DNA of 64,000 nucleotides. It comes from Edaphochlamys debaryana (lineage: Eukaryota > Chlorophyta > Chlorophyceae > Chlamydomonadales). This document shows positions 35,301 through 46,500 of this stretch, in pieces. Position 1 is the stretch's first letter. Every line of letters starts with the position of its first letter. Below the pieces are notes generated by a model. That model was not told the DNA's origin and made no database searches. It saw only the letters and a list, made by a program, of their open reading frames with translations. A program made the translations under genes and the position numbers. The stretch spans positions 806,001 through 870,000 of the forward strand of contig JAEHOE010000036.1 in NCBI GenBank assembly GCA_016858145.1, in the 5' to 3' direction.

Positions 35301-38098
35301 GCTGCAGCTGACGCTCTTGCGGCACTGCCGGCAGCGACGGGCAAGCTGCTGGCGAGGGCGGTGCCGCGTCCGTCTGGGAGGGAGCAGGAGCGGTCAGCGG
35401 CGCTGAAGGAGCTGGAGAAGCTGGAGGAGGCGGCGTCATTTTTCTTATCTTTTTGTCGCCAGCACGGCTGCCACGTGCAATTTGGGCCGATTTGGGGCAA
35501 GTTGCATGCATGACTCATCCAACGACTTTGCAACCGTAGAAAGTTGTGATAACCGAGGCTCCTGGGCTCGCACTTTGATTGAGGGACGCGTCTAGAAGTC
35601 TACTAGCAGCCTGGCGCTATGGAGACCGGAATAGTTGAGGTCCTGGGGATGCTGCCCCGACCCTGACTGCTGACACCCCGCTAAAACCGTCCTTAACGAA
35701 CTAACCGCCGGAAATACACATTTGCCAACGCGTTCGCAAACGTGCACGTAGTAGTCCGCTAGGGTGTTAGGTAAGGAAGCCGCCCATCAAGTTTTCATGT
35801 GCGAACGCGTTGGCAAAAGTGTCCTAACGGGCGTTTCCGTAAGGGGGTTTTCCAGAACCGCCGTGTCCCCCGTTCGAGGGCCCCCTCCTGGTCGGCTGTA
35901 TGCGCTTGCTCGGCAGGCCCCGAACGACGCCAGCTGCCTGTGCGCTGCGGGGCCTCCTCCGCCCCACGAGTCCCTGCACCCTCTGACACGCCAACCCGTT
36001 CGCTCATCATCCTCTGCCCCGCCCCGACCCCAGGATTACGGGGGCGCCGGCACGTGGGAGGGGGTGCCCGACTGGGGCATATGGCTGCAGCTGGCGCTGG
36101 ACCTGCTGCTGATGCCGCAGGTGGGGCGGCGGGTGCTGGGCGGTACAGCTCCGACAGCCGCAGTACCATGCAGCTGGCTGGTGGTCCTGCCCGCCCTTTC
36201 CTCTCCTCCTCCCCCACCGATCGCTTGCTCCCCTTCCCTTCACCACACCACCCGCATCCCGCCCACCCCACCCCGCTCCCCGCTCCCCCCAGGTGGGCCT
36301 GGGCGTGCTGCCCCTCTTCTCCCTCATCGCGCCCCTGGGCAGCCACTGCCCCCGCACCGTGCTCAAGGCCGCGCTCAAGGGGGGGCTCTACACCAAGCAG
36401 ACCCGCCAGCTGGCCAAGGCGCTGCAGCTGCGCGTGGACGCAGTGTAAGCGGGGGAGGCGCGTGGGGGGGGTTGGCTGAGCCGTGCGGTGCGTGCTGAGC
36501 CTGGGAAAGGCGCGCGCTGCGTCGCCGAAGCCATGTCGCGCGCACCGTGATGTGGGTCGGGTAGTCGGCTTCATCTCCGCGTGCGCAGCAGCCGGGCTCT
36601 CTTACGAGCCCTCGCCCTCGCCCTGCCCCTCCCCTCCCAATCTGTCCTTATCACTTCCCTCACACCCCTCCCCGCAGCGCGAACGGCACCGACACCAAGC
36701 CCCCCACCAGCACGGGCAAGGGCCTGGGCAGCTGGCTGTCCCGTGCCTACAACACCGTCGCCGGGCCTTCGCGACCCCCGGCCCCCGGCACCAGCGCAGC
36801 GGGCCAGACCACCAGCCCCAGCCCCCCGCCGACCTCCCCACTCACCCCCACCGATGCCCCCGTTACCGCCACGCACTTGCTGGACTCCGCCGACGCACCT
36901 CCGCCGCCCGAGGGCGCCGTGTCGGTGCTCGTAACCGCCGATCCCGAGGCCAAGCCTCTGGGCGCCACGCTGGGCCTGGGCCTGGCCCGGGCCAGCTTGG
37001 GCCTGGCCCGGCTCTCCGTCAAGGCCCCCGCCTCGCCGCCCCGCCCCGCGCTGCCCGGCCTCGCGGCCCGCCGCAGTGACCCCGGCAGCGACCCCCCCAG
37101 TCCCCTGGGACTGGACGGCGCGGTGATAGCCGCCGTGGCAGCAGCAGCCGCGGCGACCCGGGCCCAGCCCAGGTCCCGGGACCCGTCCCAGGCCTCGTCC
37201 CGGGCCCACTCCCGGGCCCACTCCCAGGCCCAGCTGGGCCGGGCCTCGGCCAGCGTCGAGGGCACGGGCACGGGCCCCCTGACGCGGGTCTCCCTCAGCC
37301 GCCCCTCCCCCGCGACCCCCTTCCTCGAGGCGACTTCCGTCCCACCGGCCGTGCCCGAGGCACCCGAGGCGGAGGCGCCAAGGGGGCCGCTGGGGGCGTG
37401 GGCCGAGGCGGGGCCGTCTCCGCAGCCCTCGGGTGACGCCTCGGTGCTGGGGGAGGGCCGACAGGGCTCGGGCGGCAGCGGGGGCGGGGGCGGGGGCGGG
37501 GGGGAGCGTGTCAGCGATGCCGTGAGGGTGCTGCTGGCGGGCATGATCAGGTGGGGCGGGGGGTGGGGGCTGGCTTGAAAACGGGGGAGGGAAGGGGATA
37601 TGGGCGTGGGTATGGGCGTGGGTGTGGGTGTGGTCAAGGGGAGGGCAGGGGGGTGAGGAGGGGAGGATGGCGGGTGGGTGGGATGGGTGGGGCTGAGGGA
37701 GGGACAGGGGCTCAGAGGAGAGATGTGTGGCGGACCGCTTGGGAACTGCACGGCGGGACAGTGGATTGGGTGCAAGCGGTACAGTGAGGGTTTTCTTGCG
37801 TGTGCCGACATGACGCCCTCACCACCTGTACCCTCTCCCCGTTTCCCCCAACGATGCAGGGGGGCGCAGGGACCCAATAGACCGGCATCGGGCCAGCGGG
37901 GCAGCGCCGGCGGGGGCTCAGGTACGATGCAAGGCCCGGGCAGACCTGGAGGGGGGCAGGCCACTGGTGGCCTCCACCAAACGCTGCCTTGTCCTGCCAT
38001 TGCCTTGCCCTGAGCCCCCCCCCGGCCACGAGCGCTCAATGATCCCTGACCCCCCGCCTGGGCACCCCGCAGGGCCCACGTCCCAAGCTGAGCCTTAA
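29357..38098 (+). CDS. MLO: MLO-family seven-TM protein with large cytosolic insertion
   Basis: Plant MLO proteins are plasma-membrane calmodulin-binding proteins, reported as Ca2+ channels. Exons: 29357-29465, 29643-29686, 29903-29992, 30216-30416, 30653-30724, 30970-31052, 31331-31463, 31636-31698, 31869-31945, 32106-32184, 32303-32495, 32714-34017, 34425-34485, 34657-34760, 36034-36120, 36293-36444, 36678-37550, 37860-37921, 38073-38098; 3813 nt, 1270 aa. Diagnostic blocks: L-L-F-L-G-T-I-S-L-L-L-S, A-K-I-C-I-P, H-F-L-S-V-T-R-V-T-Y, D-F-D-F-H-G, F-F-W-F-R-R-P-Q, and L-G-S-H-C-P-R-T-V-L-K-A-A-L where plant MLOs have the C-terminal calmodulin site. An upstream in-frame TGA supports the ATG. 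Between the fifth and sixth TM blocks, ~490 extra Gly/Ala/His-rich residues are inserted; the C tail is Pro/Ala-rich. Plant MLOs are 500-600 aa. Least certain junction: exon 12/13 (34017/34425). Confidence 0.93.
31236..31330. repeat. Tandem C/A-rich repeat in MLO intron 6
   Basis: Four to five copies of an ~18-bp unit close to ccccgccaaccccaccca run directly into the 3' splice site (cccacag) of the intron 31053-31330. The array replaces an ordinary pyrimidine tract. Confidence 0.8.
35010..35513 (+). CDS. 167-aa CxxC/CxxH protein carried by the TIR element
   Basis: A complete ATG-to-TGA ORF inside the transposon-like element, on the same strand as the host MLO gene but within its intron. Visible features: C8-x2-C11 followed by a basic stretch (D-Q-L-R-K-R-G), then P-L-C62-P-T-H65-Y, together a possible zinc site. 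An Ala-rich helical middle follows (about 75-120), then a charged helix (E-L-E-K-L-E-E-A) and C-R-Q-H-G-C near the end. Base composition is less GC-extreme than the host exons. I do not recognise the family and see no DDE or other transposase signature. It may be a passenger gene, the remnant of a transposase N-terminal zinc finger, or a chance ORF. Confidence 0.45.
   Translation: MASAAARCVVCGVGDDQLRKRGTSERSRATKLKFVIREDFHRELAQPERLAALGAAEPVPLCPTHYASNQRAQATTAGARVMATMAIAAAKTRAAASAAADALAALPAATGKLLARAVPRPSGREQERSAALKELEKLEEAASFFLSFCRQHGCHVQFGPIWGKLHA
35721..35817. repeat. 18-bp perfect inverted repeat (subterminal hairpin of the element)
   Basis: tttgccaacgcgttcgca at 35721-35738 and its exact reverse complement at 35800-35817 are separated by 61 nt, near the right end of the element. 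The arm itself has a palindromic core (aacgcgtt). It could be a transposase-binding site or a cruciform; role unproven. Confidence 0.85.
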
Positions 38099-40541
38099 GG
38101 CGGCGCAAGCGGTGGCAAGCCGCTGGCGTCCTGAGCGTACGGCGAGGGCGTGACACGGCCTTAACGAGGGTCGGGGTATGCCCTGCACCGGCGTGCCTGA
38201 CGTGAGGTTGGAGCTCAGGGCCGCAGCGGGGCCGCGGCGGCCGTAGTGTCGATGTCCGCATGGGGTGGAGGCACTGCAACCTAGGCGCCTGGGCGGGGTA
38301 CGGAGAGCACGCGGCGACCTCCGCGGTGTTAGGAAGGGTTGGGAGGCGGTGGCCCGTGAACCCCCGTGCGCGGGCCAAGAGGGAAGGGTGAAGCGCAGGA
38401 GAGATGCATGAACACAAGCGCACGCTGCACTGTTTAGTTTACGGTATAGCCTTGGAGCCTAAGTGAGATGTGGTAGATGTAGGTGAACGCCCAGAGTGAT
38501 GCCTGAGGCGTTGTCATGGTACCATTACATTAGTGGTTGAGGACACCCTAAGACTTCGCGAGTACCGAGGGCCGCAGACTGTGAGCGGGCGAGGGCGGGT
38601 GTCTGGCAGGGCCCTGCCGCGCCTGCCGCTGGTGTTCCTGAGTGAGCTGGAGACATTGTGTTCCAAGTTCGTGTGTGTGCGTGAGCGAGTGGGGGCCAGT
38701 GCAGCTTTGGATGCACTGCTGGGACGGAGCAGGCACTGTGGCCTTTACGGTACATTGATATCTCACAAAGCGAGACGCCGTGCCACATAGTACGACACCA
38801 GCCCGAGACACGGCTCGCTCGAGACAGCGTTGGGGGCTCGAGGGAGCGGCGCTGACAAGACTACAGGCATCACGGGCCTGGCAGCAGGCGAGATGGTCCA
38901 TGCCTAGTGACATACCGAGACGCGCTGGACACGGCGGGGGCCAATGGGCTCTCCCGCACTCTTCGCTCAGTCCGCCCTCACAAGCACCCTACAAAGAGTT
39001 CGTGCGTCCGTCCCCCTATCTGGCCTACACCATGATTCTGGTCATACCACCGCTGGACCGCAGCTTCCCCCCTCGACCAAGGGGGGATCCAACTGGCCCG
39101 GACCGGACCCTCATAAACAGGCCAGCATGCACCTCCTGTACCTAACTCCGTGCACACCCATCCCTGATCTGCATGCTGAGCGTGTGCCATGTTCTAGCCT
39201 CTTACATCACGTCATCAAGCTCACTGCAGTATCCGCCACCTCGCTATAAGCTGCTCTAACCTATGCGCCGCTGTTGTGGCTTCCCAGGCCCCCGGACTCT
39301 CTGCGCTGAGCTCTGCAGTCTGCACCCGGCATTGCCGACCTCCTGTTCACAGCGTGCCCCCGTCACTGCAACATTGGCCCGTCTATGGGCTTCAGTCCAA
39401 GTCGGAGTCTATGGGCTTCAGTCCAAGTCCCAACGACCCAACCGCCCCCGTCCTCAAGCTTACAGTGCCCCTCGACGACCCTCTCCCCTCTGCCCTCCTC
39501 TCCCTACACAGGGCGCCCTCAGAGTTCTGCTGCGCTTTGATGGCACCTTAGGCCCGCCCGGTAACTCCTGAAGATATACTACCCGTTGCCGTAGGGCGCT
39601 TCAGTTTTTCTAGTGACGCCGTGTACCCGCCTCCTGGCCCAGCCCAACGCCATTCCAGCGCCCCTCTCTCTGGCCTCCACCCCAGAGCAGCGCAGGCCCT
39701 TGAGCCGCCAGAGGGGGCCAGGCCCCAGAACGCTGCGGGCTATGGAAGGCCGTGTGGAGGGCCAACCTCCTGCTTCGATCTGCCCCCCCAGCAGCACAGC
39801 AGCTGCGGCGGAGGTGCAGTGGCCGCCTGTGCCTCCCTCTGCTCGACTGGGCATCCTCCTCCTTGTGGCTCCGCAGGCGCCCAGGCTTGGCAGTGGCCGA
39901 GGCCCGTGATGCTCCAGCCTGGCCCTCCGCTGCTCGACCGCACAGCCCCTCGCCAGCTCCTGTGCCCGCTCGGGCTTCCTCCAGGCTCGGGTGTGGGCGC
40001 GGGTTTAGTGCAATGGGTTCAGGGCTGCTTGCGCTCGCCACTTCCAGAAAGCCGGTTGCGGCATGCAGACTCTATCAGCAACCGATACTGCTGCTAAGCG
40101 GGGCCTGCTATCTCTCGCTGCAGCCCCGCGAAGACCCACACCGTCTCTCCACACCGTGTTTATGGTCTCCTACCTGCCCTCCAGCCCGCCTGCTGACGCC
40201 TCGGCCCCGCCTGGGCCAGGCCCGAATGGGATTCGCCTCTAGGTCCCGCCCAAGCCCCTAATATCTAAGACCCTCTGCATGTTCTGGCCCTGCCAAATAA
40301 TGTCCACGGCGGGGCAACTACGCCCCTGTCCCGCTACCCTGGCAGCGTGGCAGCGTTGGATTTCGAAGCCGCACCGTGCCAGGTTCTGGCTGCTACCAGT
40401 ATAGCTGCTCCAGCCCCAGGCTGCTAGCCGGCAGCTGGGTTGAGCCCCTGGCCCCAGCTTCGCTTAGCTGCTCCAAGCCCGTGGCTGGCCCGCGGCGCTA
40501 GGCCGTGGCTGCTGCGCCTGCTGCTGCCGGAGCCCCTGGCC
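38099..40541. other. Intergenic region between convergent MLO and CID-protein genes
   Basis: 2.4 kb holding both 3' UTRs. I find no UGUAA on plus for the MLO transcript; the complement for the opposite gene is at 39460. A 23-bp direct duplication (gtctatgggcttcagtccaa...) lies around 39380-39428. No convincing exon or RNA gene seen. Confidence 0.55.
39460..39464 (-). terminator. UGUAA-type polyadenylation signal for the CID-protein gene
   Basis: TTACA on plus, the first copy downstream of the stop at 40542 on the minus strand. It implies a 3' UTR of about 1.1 kb. Further copies lie near 39203 and 38523. Confidence 0.4.
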
Positions 40542-43500
40542 TCAGCGCGACCCCGCCGGTGACATGGAGCGCATGCGGCGGGGGCCGTGCGGCTCGGGCT
40601 CCGGCTCCCGACTGCGCTTGCCGCTGGACTTGGCGGCCGCTGCAGCGGCCGCCGCCGCCGCCGCCTGCAGTGCCATGAAGGCGCCGCCGCTGCCGCTGGC
40701 ACGCCGCTCCAGGCCCGAGTGACCTGCTGCGACAGGAGGCGCGCAAACGTGCAGGCTGAGTGAAGCCAAGCCAGCACCGTGACAGCAAGAGCGTCTTTCC
40801 AGGTTGCGATACGGTAGCCCGAACATGCTCCTCCCCGCATCCCGGCACTCCTACGACATACAGTCCAAACGCACCTGAGTCATCAGCGGCCTTCTTCTTG
40901 GAAATGGGCAGCGGGATGTTGCGGGGCACGGGCGCCGCAGCGGGCAGCGACACGGTCGACGTCGGGGCCCGCACACGCGCGGGCGCCGGCGCCGGCGGCA
41001 GCGACGCCGTCACGGGCGCTGGCCGGGCGGCGGGCCATGTGATGGGTTCGCGCTTGGGCCGGCTGTCATGCCCAGCGCCCCCGGGGCCGCTGGCCGAAGG
41101 AGGGTCCGCACTGCCTTCCCCCCGGGACAGGCGCTCGGCCACGGGCCGCCGCGGCTGACCGTCCTTGCCGCCAGGCCCCGGCGACGGGGCCCGGTGGGTG
41201 GACTCGGCCGCTCGCGGCGCGTCTTGCGGCGGCTGCGCCCCGGGCTGGGGCTGGGGCCGTCGAGCCTCCGCCCCTGCCTCTCCGCCCTCCTGCGCCCGGC
41301 GCTGCGCCTCGCCCGCCTCCCGCCCTCCGCTCGGGCCACCCTCGCCCTCGGGCCTCGCCTCCGGCCGAACGGCTTGCCGCGGCTCAGGCGCACGCACGGG
41401 GGAGCGGTGCTGCGGCGCGCGCGGCTCCTGCCCCCCCGGCTGCGCCTGGTGCACCCGGCCGCTCCCTCGCCCGTGTGGAGGCGGGGGCCCATGCGGGGAT
41501 GGGCCCTGCGGCCGCCCGCCGCTAGCCACTGCACGGGCCGGCGGGTTCGCGGGCGGGGGCGGCAGAGCGACCTCGCCGTCCTCCGGCCCCTCCTCATCCG
41601 ACATGGTGGAAGGGACCCGGATGCGGGCCGGGCCCTGAGGAGGGCGGGCCACGCGGGCCTGTGCCGGAGCCCCGTTGGCGCCGCGGGGGGCCGGGCCGGG
41701 GGCTGGGCGTGGCGTGGGGCCGGCAGCGGCCGGCGGCTGCCGAGGCGGTGGCCCCTGCCCAGCTGTCGGCGGCGACACCTCGCCCTCCTCGCCCTCCTCC
41801 GGCGGGCTGGAGACACGCTGAGGCGGAGGCTTGGGGTCCGCTGCAGGGGGCGCCGGCCGGGCGAGCGCGGGGCCGGGCCGTCCGGGGCTTGCGGCGGCGG
41901 GGCTGCGTGGTCCGGCGGCCCTGGCTGGCCCCGCGTCCCCGGCCTCCGGTGGACCATCGTCGTCGGAGCTGTCCGCCTGTGCGGGCACGGACCCGTCTCG
42001 CTCGTCGTGCCGCCGCTTGTGCTTCTTCTTGTCCTTCTTGCGCTTCTTCTCCTCCCGAGAGCGCTTCCGGTCCCTGGGGTACTGCTCCGCGCTCGGGCTC
42101 GGCGGCGATGGGCCCGGGGGTGGAGGCAGGCCCTCGCCCAAGCCGCCACCTCCACCGCCGCTGCGGCGACCGTTGGCGGGCCCCTCGCCCGGACCCGGAC
42201 CCGGATGGTCATGCCGGGCGGATGGTGGGGCCAGTGCCTCGCGTGGTCCCCCCCGGCCGCTGTCGCGGCGCGGACCCTGCTCCCAGCCGGGTTCCCGCGG
42301 GCCCCGGTTGGCGGCCGGGGGCCCGGGCGGCGGCTCCGCCTCCGGCCAGCGAGGCCGACCGCTGGGACCAGCGGCTGGGCCCCGCTGCTCCCAGGGCCCT
42401 GGCTCCTCGTTCCGCTCCCGCCCCCGCTCCCAAGCCCGGTCCCGCTCCGGATCCCGGCCCCGGTCCCAATCCCGGTCACGATCTCGGCCCGCCAGCGCAG
42501 GAGCGTGCGCCGCCGGGGGCGGCTGCTGCCAGGCCCCTCGAGGCGGCGACCCGGCTCGCTCGTCCCTACGCCACTCCTGGCGGTCGGGCCGGCCGGGCCC
42601 ACGGTCGCGTGCAGGCCCCTGCGGCTCCCGGCGGTCGAGCTCGCGCTCCCAGTGCCGGTCCCGGCCCGGGTCCCTGCCAGGTTCCCGGCCCAGATCCCTG
42701 GCAGGTTCCCGGCCTGGGTCCCGAGTAGGCTCCCGGCCTGGGTCCCGGTCCCGGCCACGCAGCTCTGGCCGCTCCCTTTCCCGGGGCCGCTCCCACTCCC
42801 GGTCGCCCTCACGCCCGCCCACGGGCGCGTCCCCCCAGGCGTCCCGGGGGGCCTGGGCCTCCCGAGAAGGACGCGGTTCCCGGCCCCAGTCCGTATTTCG
42901 GTCCCGGTCCCGGTCCCCGGGCCGCTCCCGCCGCGCTGAGCGCGCCCGCTCCTCCTTCTCGCGCTCCCTTTCCCGCTCCCGTTCCTTGTCCTTCTCCCGC
43001 TCTCGCTCCTTCTCCCTCTCCCTCTCCTTCTCCCTCTCCTTCTCCCTCTCCTTCTCCCTCTCCTTCTCCCTCTCCTTCTCCCTCTCCCGCTCCCGCTCCC
43101 GCTCCCGCTCGCGTTCTGCCTCGCGAGCGCGCTCCTTCTCCCGGTCTGAGTCGTGGCCCCGGTCCCGGTCCCGGTCCCGGCGCCGCTCCCGGCTCCGCGA
43201 GCGCGAGGATGACGAGTCCCCGCGCCGCCCGCGGCCCGATGCGGCCCTCGACTGCTCCCGCTCCAAGGGCTCACTGCCGGCCCGGCCGCCGGACGGCCCT
43301 GGCCCCGGCTCCGGCTCCAGACTGCGCCGCACGGCCGCCCGCGGCCGGGCCTCCGCTGCCGCCGCCAGTGGCGGCGACGCTGCAGCTCGGCCCGGCTTGT
43401 CGCCGCTGGGGCTCTGGCTGCCGCCCGCCGCTGCCCCTGGCTCTGCTGCTTGTGTGGCACCGGCGGTGGTGCCGGCACCGGGGGTGGACTTGGAGGCGCT

Positions 43501-46500
43501 GCCAGGCCGTGTGGGCTGCAGGTGGGCGGGCAGGGGGTGCCGGCTGCCGGGGGTCAGCCCTGCGGGCGACGCGGAGGCTCCAGGAGAGGGATCCCGCGGC
43601 AGCGGCGGCGGCCTGGGCAGGGGCGGGGTGTCGTCTGGCATGGGCGGGTGGTGGTGGTGGTGGTGGGAGTGGTGGTCGTCGGAGCGGGGCGGCGTGTGGT
43701 CCGGCATGGGCGGCGGGTGGTCTTCTGGCATGGGTGGGGGGTGGTCGTCCGGCACCGGCGGCGGCAGCGGCGGAGGCGAGCACCCGGGCGGAAGCGGCGG
43801 GTGCGCCGGCGGCGGCGGTGGCGGCGGCCCCGGCAGTGGCGGCCCCGGCGGCAGCCCTGGCGGCGGCGCCGGGCCGGGCGGGGGCATGGGCATGTGAGGC
43901 ATGGGCGCCCAGCCGGGAGGGGGCACGAGGTGCGGCGGCAGCCCCAGAGGGGGCACCATGAGGGCACCGAAGGGGTTGTTAGCCAGCGCCGCGAGAGGCC
44001 CCGTGAAGCCAGGCGGGCCCATGCCAAACATCGGCGGCGGCGGCAGCAGCGGGCCCAGCGCCGGCGGCGGCGGCAGGGGCGACGGCACGGCGCCGCCCAG
44101 CGGCGGCGGCAGGGGCGGCAGCGGCGGCGGCTCCGCCCCCAGCTCGCCGTCCTCGCTCATGTCCATGTCCGCATCCACCTCGGCACACCAGTCCGACCTG
44201 CGAGGCCGATCGCAAGTTCCGACAAGGTGCGTTGGTACGCGCCCGCGCAGCACAGCACGTGCACTCGCGCTTTCCATGTGCCGCATGCCCCGCCCGTCCG
44301 GCCTGTCTGGTCCGGCGCTGCGCACCGGACCTCCCGCTGCCTAAGGCCCGGGCCTTCCCGATCCGGAGTCCAGCCCAGCCCTGTCCAGCCCTATCCAGCC
44401 CTGTCATTTCCTTCAGGGCGCCAGTGTCAAGCCGCCCCACCAGCTCCCTTCAAACAGCCCCACCCACCTGCGTCCCGTGGACACCACCTCATGGCTGGGC
44501 GCTGCGGGCATGTCGAAGATGTTGGGCTGCCCCTCCTCGCCGCCCCCGGCCCCCGGCCCCGCCCCATGGCCTCGGCCCGCCGCCAGAGACCCGGGCGCGC
44601 CGCCCATAGCGTGCACGGGCGCGGGCCGTGGTGCCACGTGGCCGCCCGTGGCCGGCTCGCCGCCGTACGACCACGTGTCCGCGCCGTCGTCATCATTGGC
44701 GGGCGGCGTGAGGCCGGCGATGGCCGGCCCTCCGGCGGCGGGGGCCGAGATTGAGGCCGGCGGGGCGCTGGGCGGGGGGCCCACGGAGCTGCCGCGGCCG
44801 TCGCCCTGCCCCATCATGCCCGGCAACATCGGCGTGAAGTAGCTGCCCGCCCCAGCCCCTGGGCCCGACCCCATCCCTGCCCCCGCCCCGGCTCCGGGCC
44901 CGAAGCCCGCGCCGTTGCCGGCACCGGAGGGTGCGGAGGGGCCCCAGCGGGACCGTGTGGGCTCCAGGACCATGGAGGGGTGCGGGGGGGTGACGGCGGC
45001 GCCCGCGGGCGCCGCCGGCGTGCCGTCGGGTCCGGGCGCGGGCGTGGGCGGGTTGAACTGCGGCAGCTGCACGCAGATGACCTCCCGCCAGGACAGCGTG
45101 CCTGGGGTGGGGTGGAGGCGGGATGAGGGCGGGAGGCTCGAGAGGGCGATGCGCCCAGGTTGTGAGGGCGGCAGCGCTGAGAGGTAGGAGCAAGCGCAGC
45201 CCGTGTCCTCAGCGAGCGCATGCATGCTCGCGCACCTCCACACAGACCATCCTAGCCGCCCTGCGCACTCTGAACCCGGACACCCGCCCTCCTCAGCCCC
45301 ATATCCCCCTGTTACTTCAAGCCCTGCCACGCACCCGCAAAGTCCGGCTCCGCTTCGTCCGCCTCCAGGTCAACCGCCACCAACTGCCCCTGCGGCTGCC
45401 CGCTGACGGGGTCGCGCACGTGACTCATGCTGCCGTACTGATCGTCCAAGAGCAGCCGGGCGGCGGAGGGGCCGAAGCGGTTGACCTCCTGCATCTCCCA
45501 CTCGCCCATCGGGTACGACACGCGCTGCATGGCGGGCGGGCCAGGCAGGACGAGCACGTACGGCCGGCGCCTGCGGGAGGTCGGACGGGGCGGCGGGGTA
45601 GGTCTGAGGGGCTGGCTAGGGGCCACGGCGCCACGCAAGAGCATTGGAATCGGGTTCTCACCCCCTACCACCTCCCCAACCGACCGGAGCCGACCGTATC
45701 ACCCAGGCTAAAAGCCCGGAGGCCGGCCTCACCTCCTCTGCGCGTGCGCAGCGCCCTGCCTGGGGTCGCCCGGGGCCGCGTCCCCGGCTGCGCCGTCGGC
45801 CGCATGCGCCTGCCCCGCGGGGCCCTGCCCCCCCGCCTGCCCGCGCGAGGGCGTCTCCGGCAGGCGGTGGCGGATGAGTGCGTCCTGCTCCCGCAGCAGC
45901 GCCTCCACCATGTCCAGCGGCCGGCCCTCCAGCAGCCCGCGCTTGCGCCACACGTCCACCGTCTGAGCGGGCAGGGCAGGAAAGCCAAGCAGAGAGTTGG
46001 GAGAGCAGGTGGCAGGGGCAAGGCGGTGTGGCAGGGGTAGTGGGGAGGGCCGTGTAAGGGGTGGTTGCGGGACAAGGGGTGAGGCAGCGGCAGGATGCAG
46101 TAAGGCAACAGGGTTTGCGCCACGGCTCGCCTTGCGCACGCCCCTCCAGTGGCGGTGCGTGATGACGGAGAGGCGCATGGCGCCCAGGATGCCCGAGCTG
46201 ACCAGCTTGGGCAGCTGGGCCAGGGCCTCGTCCTTGCTGGACCTGTGTGGGGGGGGGCCGAGGCGTGGGTGCAGGCGGGACGGCGGGGCAGCGGCGGGGC
46301 AGCGTCAAGGGCAAGGCTTGGGGCACAGACCAACCCACACACGTAGAAAGGCTAGACGACTGCAGGCGAGGCAGCTGGTGACCTCCGATGGGCCTACCAG
46401 CAACGGTGCGCAGCTTCCGGCCCCCTTCCCTTCCCCTCTCCCCCTTCCCGCACCTGTTGAGGATCGAGTCGAGCACGTACAGCACCGTCAGCCGCTTGGC

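Larger units (their letters stand above)
34815..35876. mobile_element. 1062-bp TIR element with 9-bp target duplication in MLO intron 14
   Basis: The left end starts cgaacgggggacacg then ccggtc (34815-34835). The right end, reverse-complemented, starts cgaacgggggacacg then gcggtt (35876-35856): 19 of 21 positions match. The exact direct repeat agggccccc flanks it at 34806-34814 and 35877-35885. Removing the element and one copy of the repeat leaves about 200 nt of the 1273-nt intron 34761-36033. The ends resemble those of the 611-bp cyclase-intron element (15 of 21 positions, same c-g-a-a start and c-g-c-c-g-g-t-c end, same duplication length). It carries one ORF (35010-35513) and a subterminal palindrome. 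No transposase motif is recognisable, so it is probably non-autonomous. Confidence 0.82.

Noticed and set aside
39270..40260. ORFs on both strands between the MLO and CID-protein genes
   Set aside because: No domain-like sequence or coherent exon phases; the region fits 3' UTRs and spacer.
41068..43897. Very long plus-strand open frames (over 600 codons each)
   Set aside because: They are antisense shadows of the Arg/Glu- and Pro-rich exon of the CID-protein gene. Stops are rare on both strands at this GC content, and splice phases support the minus strand.
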